The position numbers and the translations under genes are program-made. Of a stretch of DNA of 64,000 bases, positions 63,951 to 64,000 are shown piece after piece. The notes beneath the pieces were generated by a model that was given only the letters and a program-made list of their open reading frames with translations, was not told the DNA's origin and did not search any database. Within the stretch, counting starts at the first letter, position 1. Each line of letters starts with the position of its first letter. This DNA comes from Baylisascaris procyonis (lineage: Eukaryota > Nematoda > Chromadorea > Rhabditida > Ascarididae), in contig JAZARR010000187.1 of the NCBI GenBank assembly GCA_037389465.1, positions 1,364,001 through 1,428,000 on the forward strand, given 5' to 3'.

Positions 63951-64000
63951 GCCACCGCCGTGGCCTTTGCAACTTCCTCTGACCTCAAGTTAACTGCTGT

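Overview
The window looks like nuclear DNA of a nematode, possibly a spirurid or filarial one. It is very AT-rich, with many T-runs and A/T microsatellites. Genes are split into small exons whose introns end in short T-rich acceptors (TTTCAG, TTTTAG, TTTTAAG). Acceptor-like sites sit a few bases before several start codons, as expected for spliced-leader trans-splicing. There is a serpentine receptor of the nematode srsx type. I see no bacterial operons, rRNA, CRISPR array or intact tRNA.

Layout, left to right. At 1-5195 (minus) is the 5' part of an unrecognised gene: signal peptide, Cys-rich middle and a long hydrophilic exon that leaves the window. The stretch 5200-12350 holds unresolved exon-like pieces, including one resembling a Tudor strand, and a GC-rich island that may be a decayed Wolbachia-like insertion. 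At 12354-18938 (minus) is an 11-exon PRC1/Ase1/MAP65 microtubule cross-linker (SPD-1 type). At 19451-20200 (minus) is a possible small membrane-protein gene. At 21460-25547 (plus) is a 6-exon gene with the zinc-finger half of a TCF20/RAI1-like extended PHD domain. At 26385-34085 (minus) is a 10-exon, 641-residue polytopic membrane protein that I cannot name. At 34251-35305 there are exon-like fragments. At 37508-43020 (minus) is an 8-exon TBC1D20-type Rab GTPase-activating protein with both catalytic fingers. At 47943-51142 (minus) is a 5-exon srsx-family GPCR. From 51200 to the right edge the DNA is mostly non-coding: a 170-bp-arm foldback, tandem duplications and simple repeats, with a possible terminal exon near 63.8-63.95 kb.

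The gene models were assembled by reading both strands and requiring GT-AG introns, matching phase at every junction and, where a family was recognised, agreement with its conserved segments. For five genes (PRC1, ePHD, polytopic, TBC1D20, srsx) every junction is in phase. The recognised genes do not form one pathway: cytokinesis, chromatin or transcription, ER/Golgi Rab control and chemosensation are all represented. The strongest non-genic signals are the foldback at 51435-51990, a pre-miRNA-like hairpin at 45278-45360, a tandem array that copies a splice acceptor at 49463-49595, and the GC-rich island at 11091-11647.
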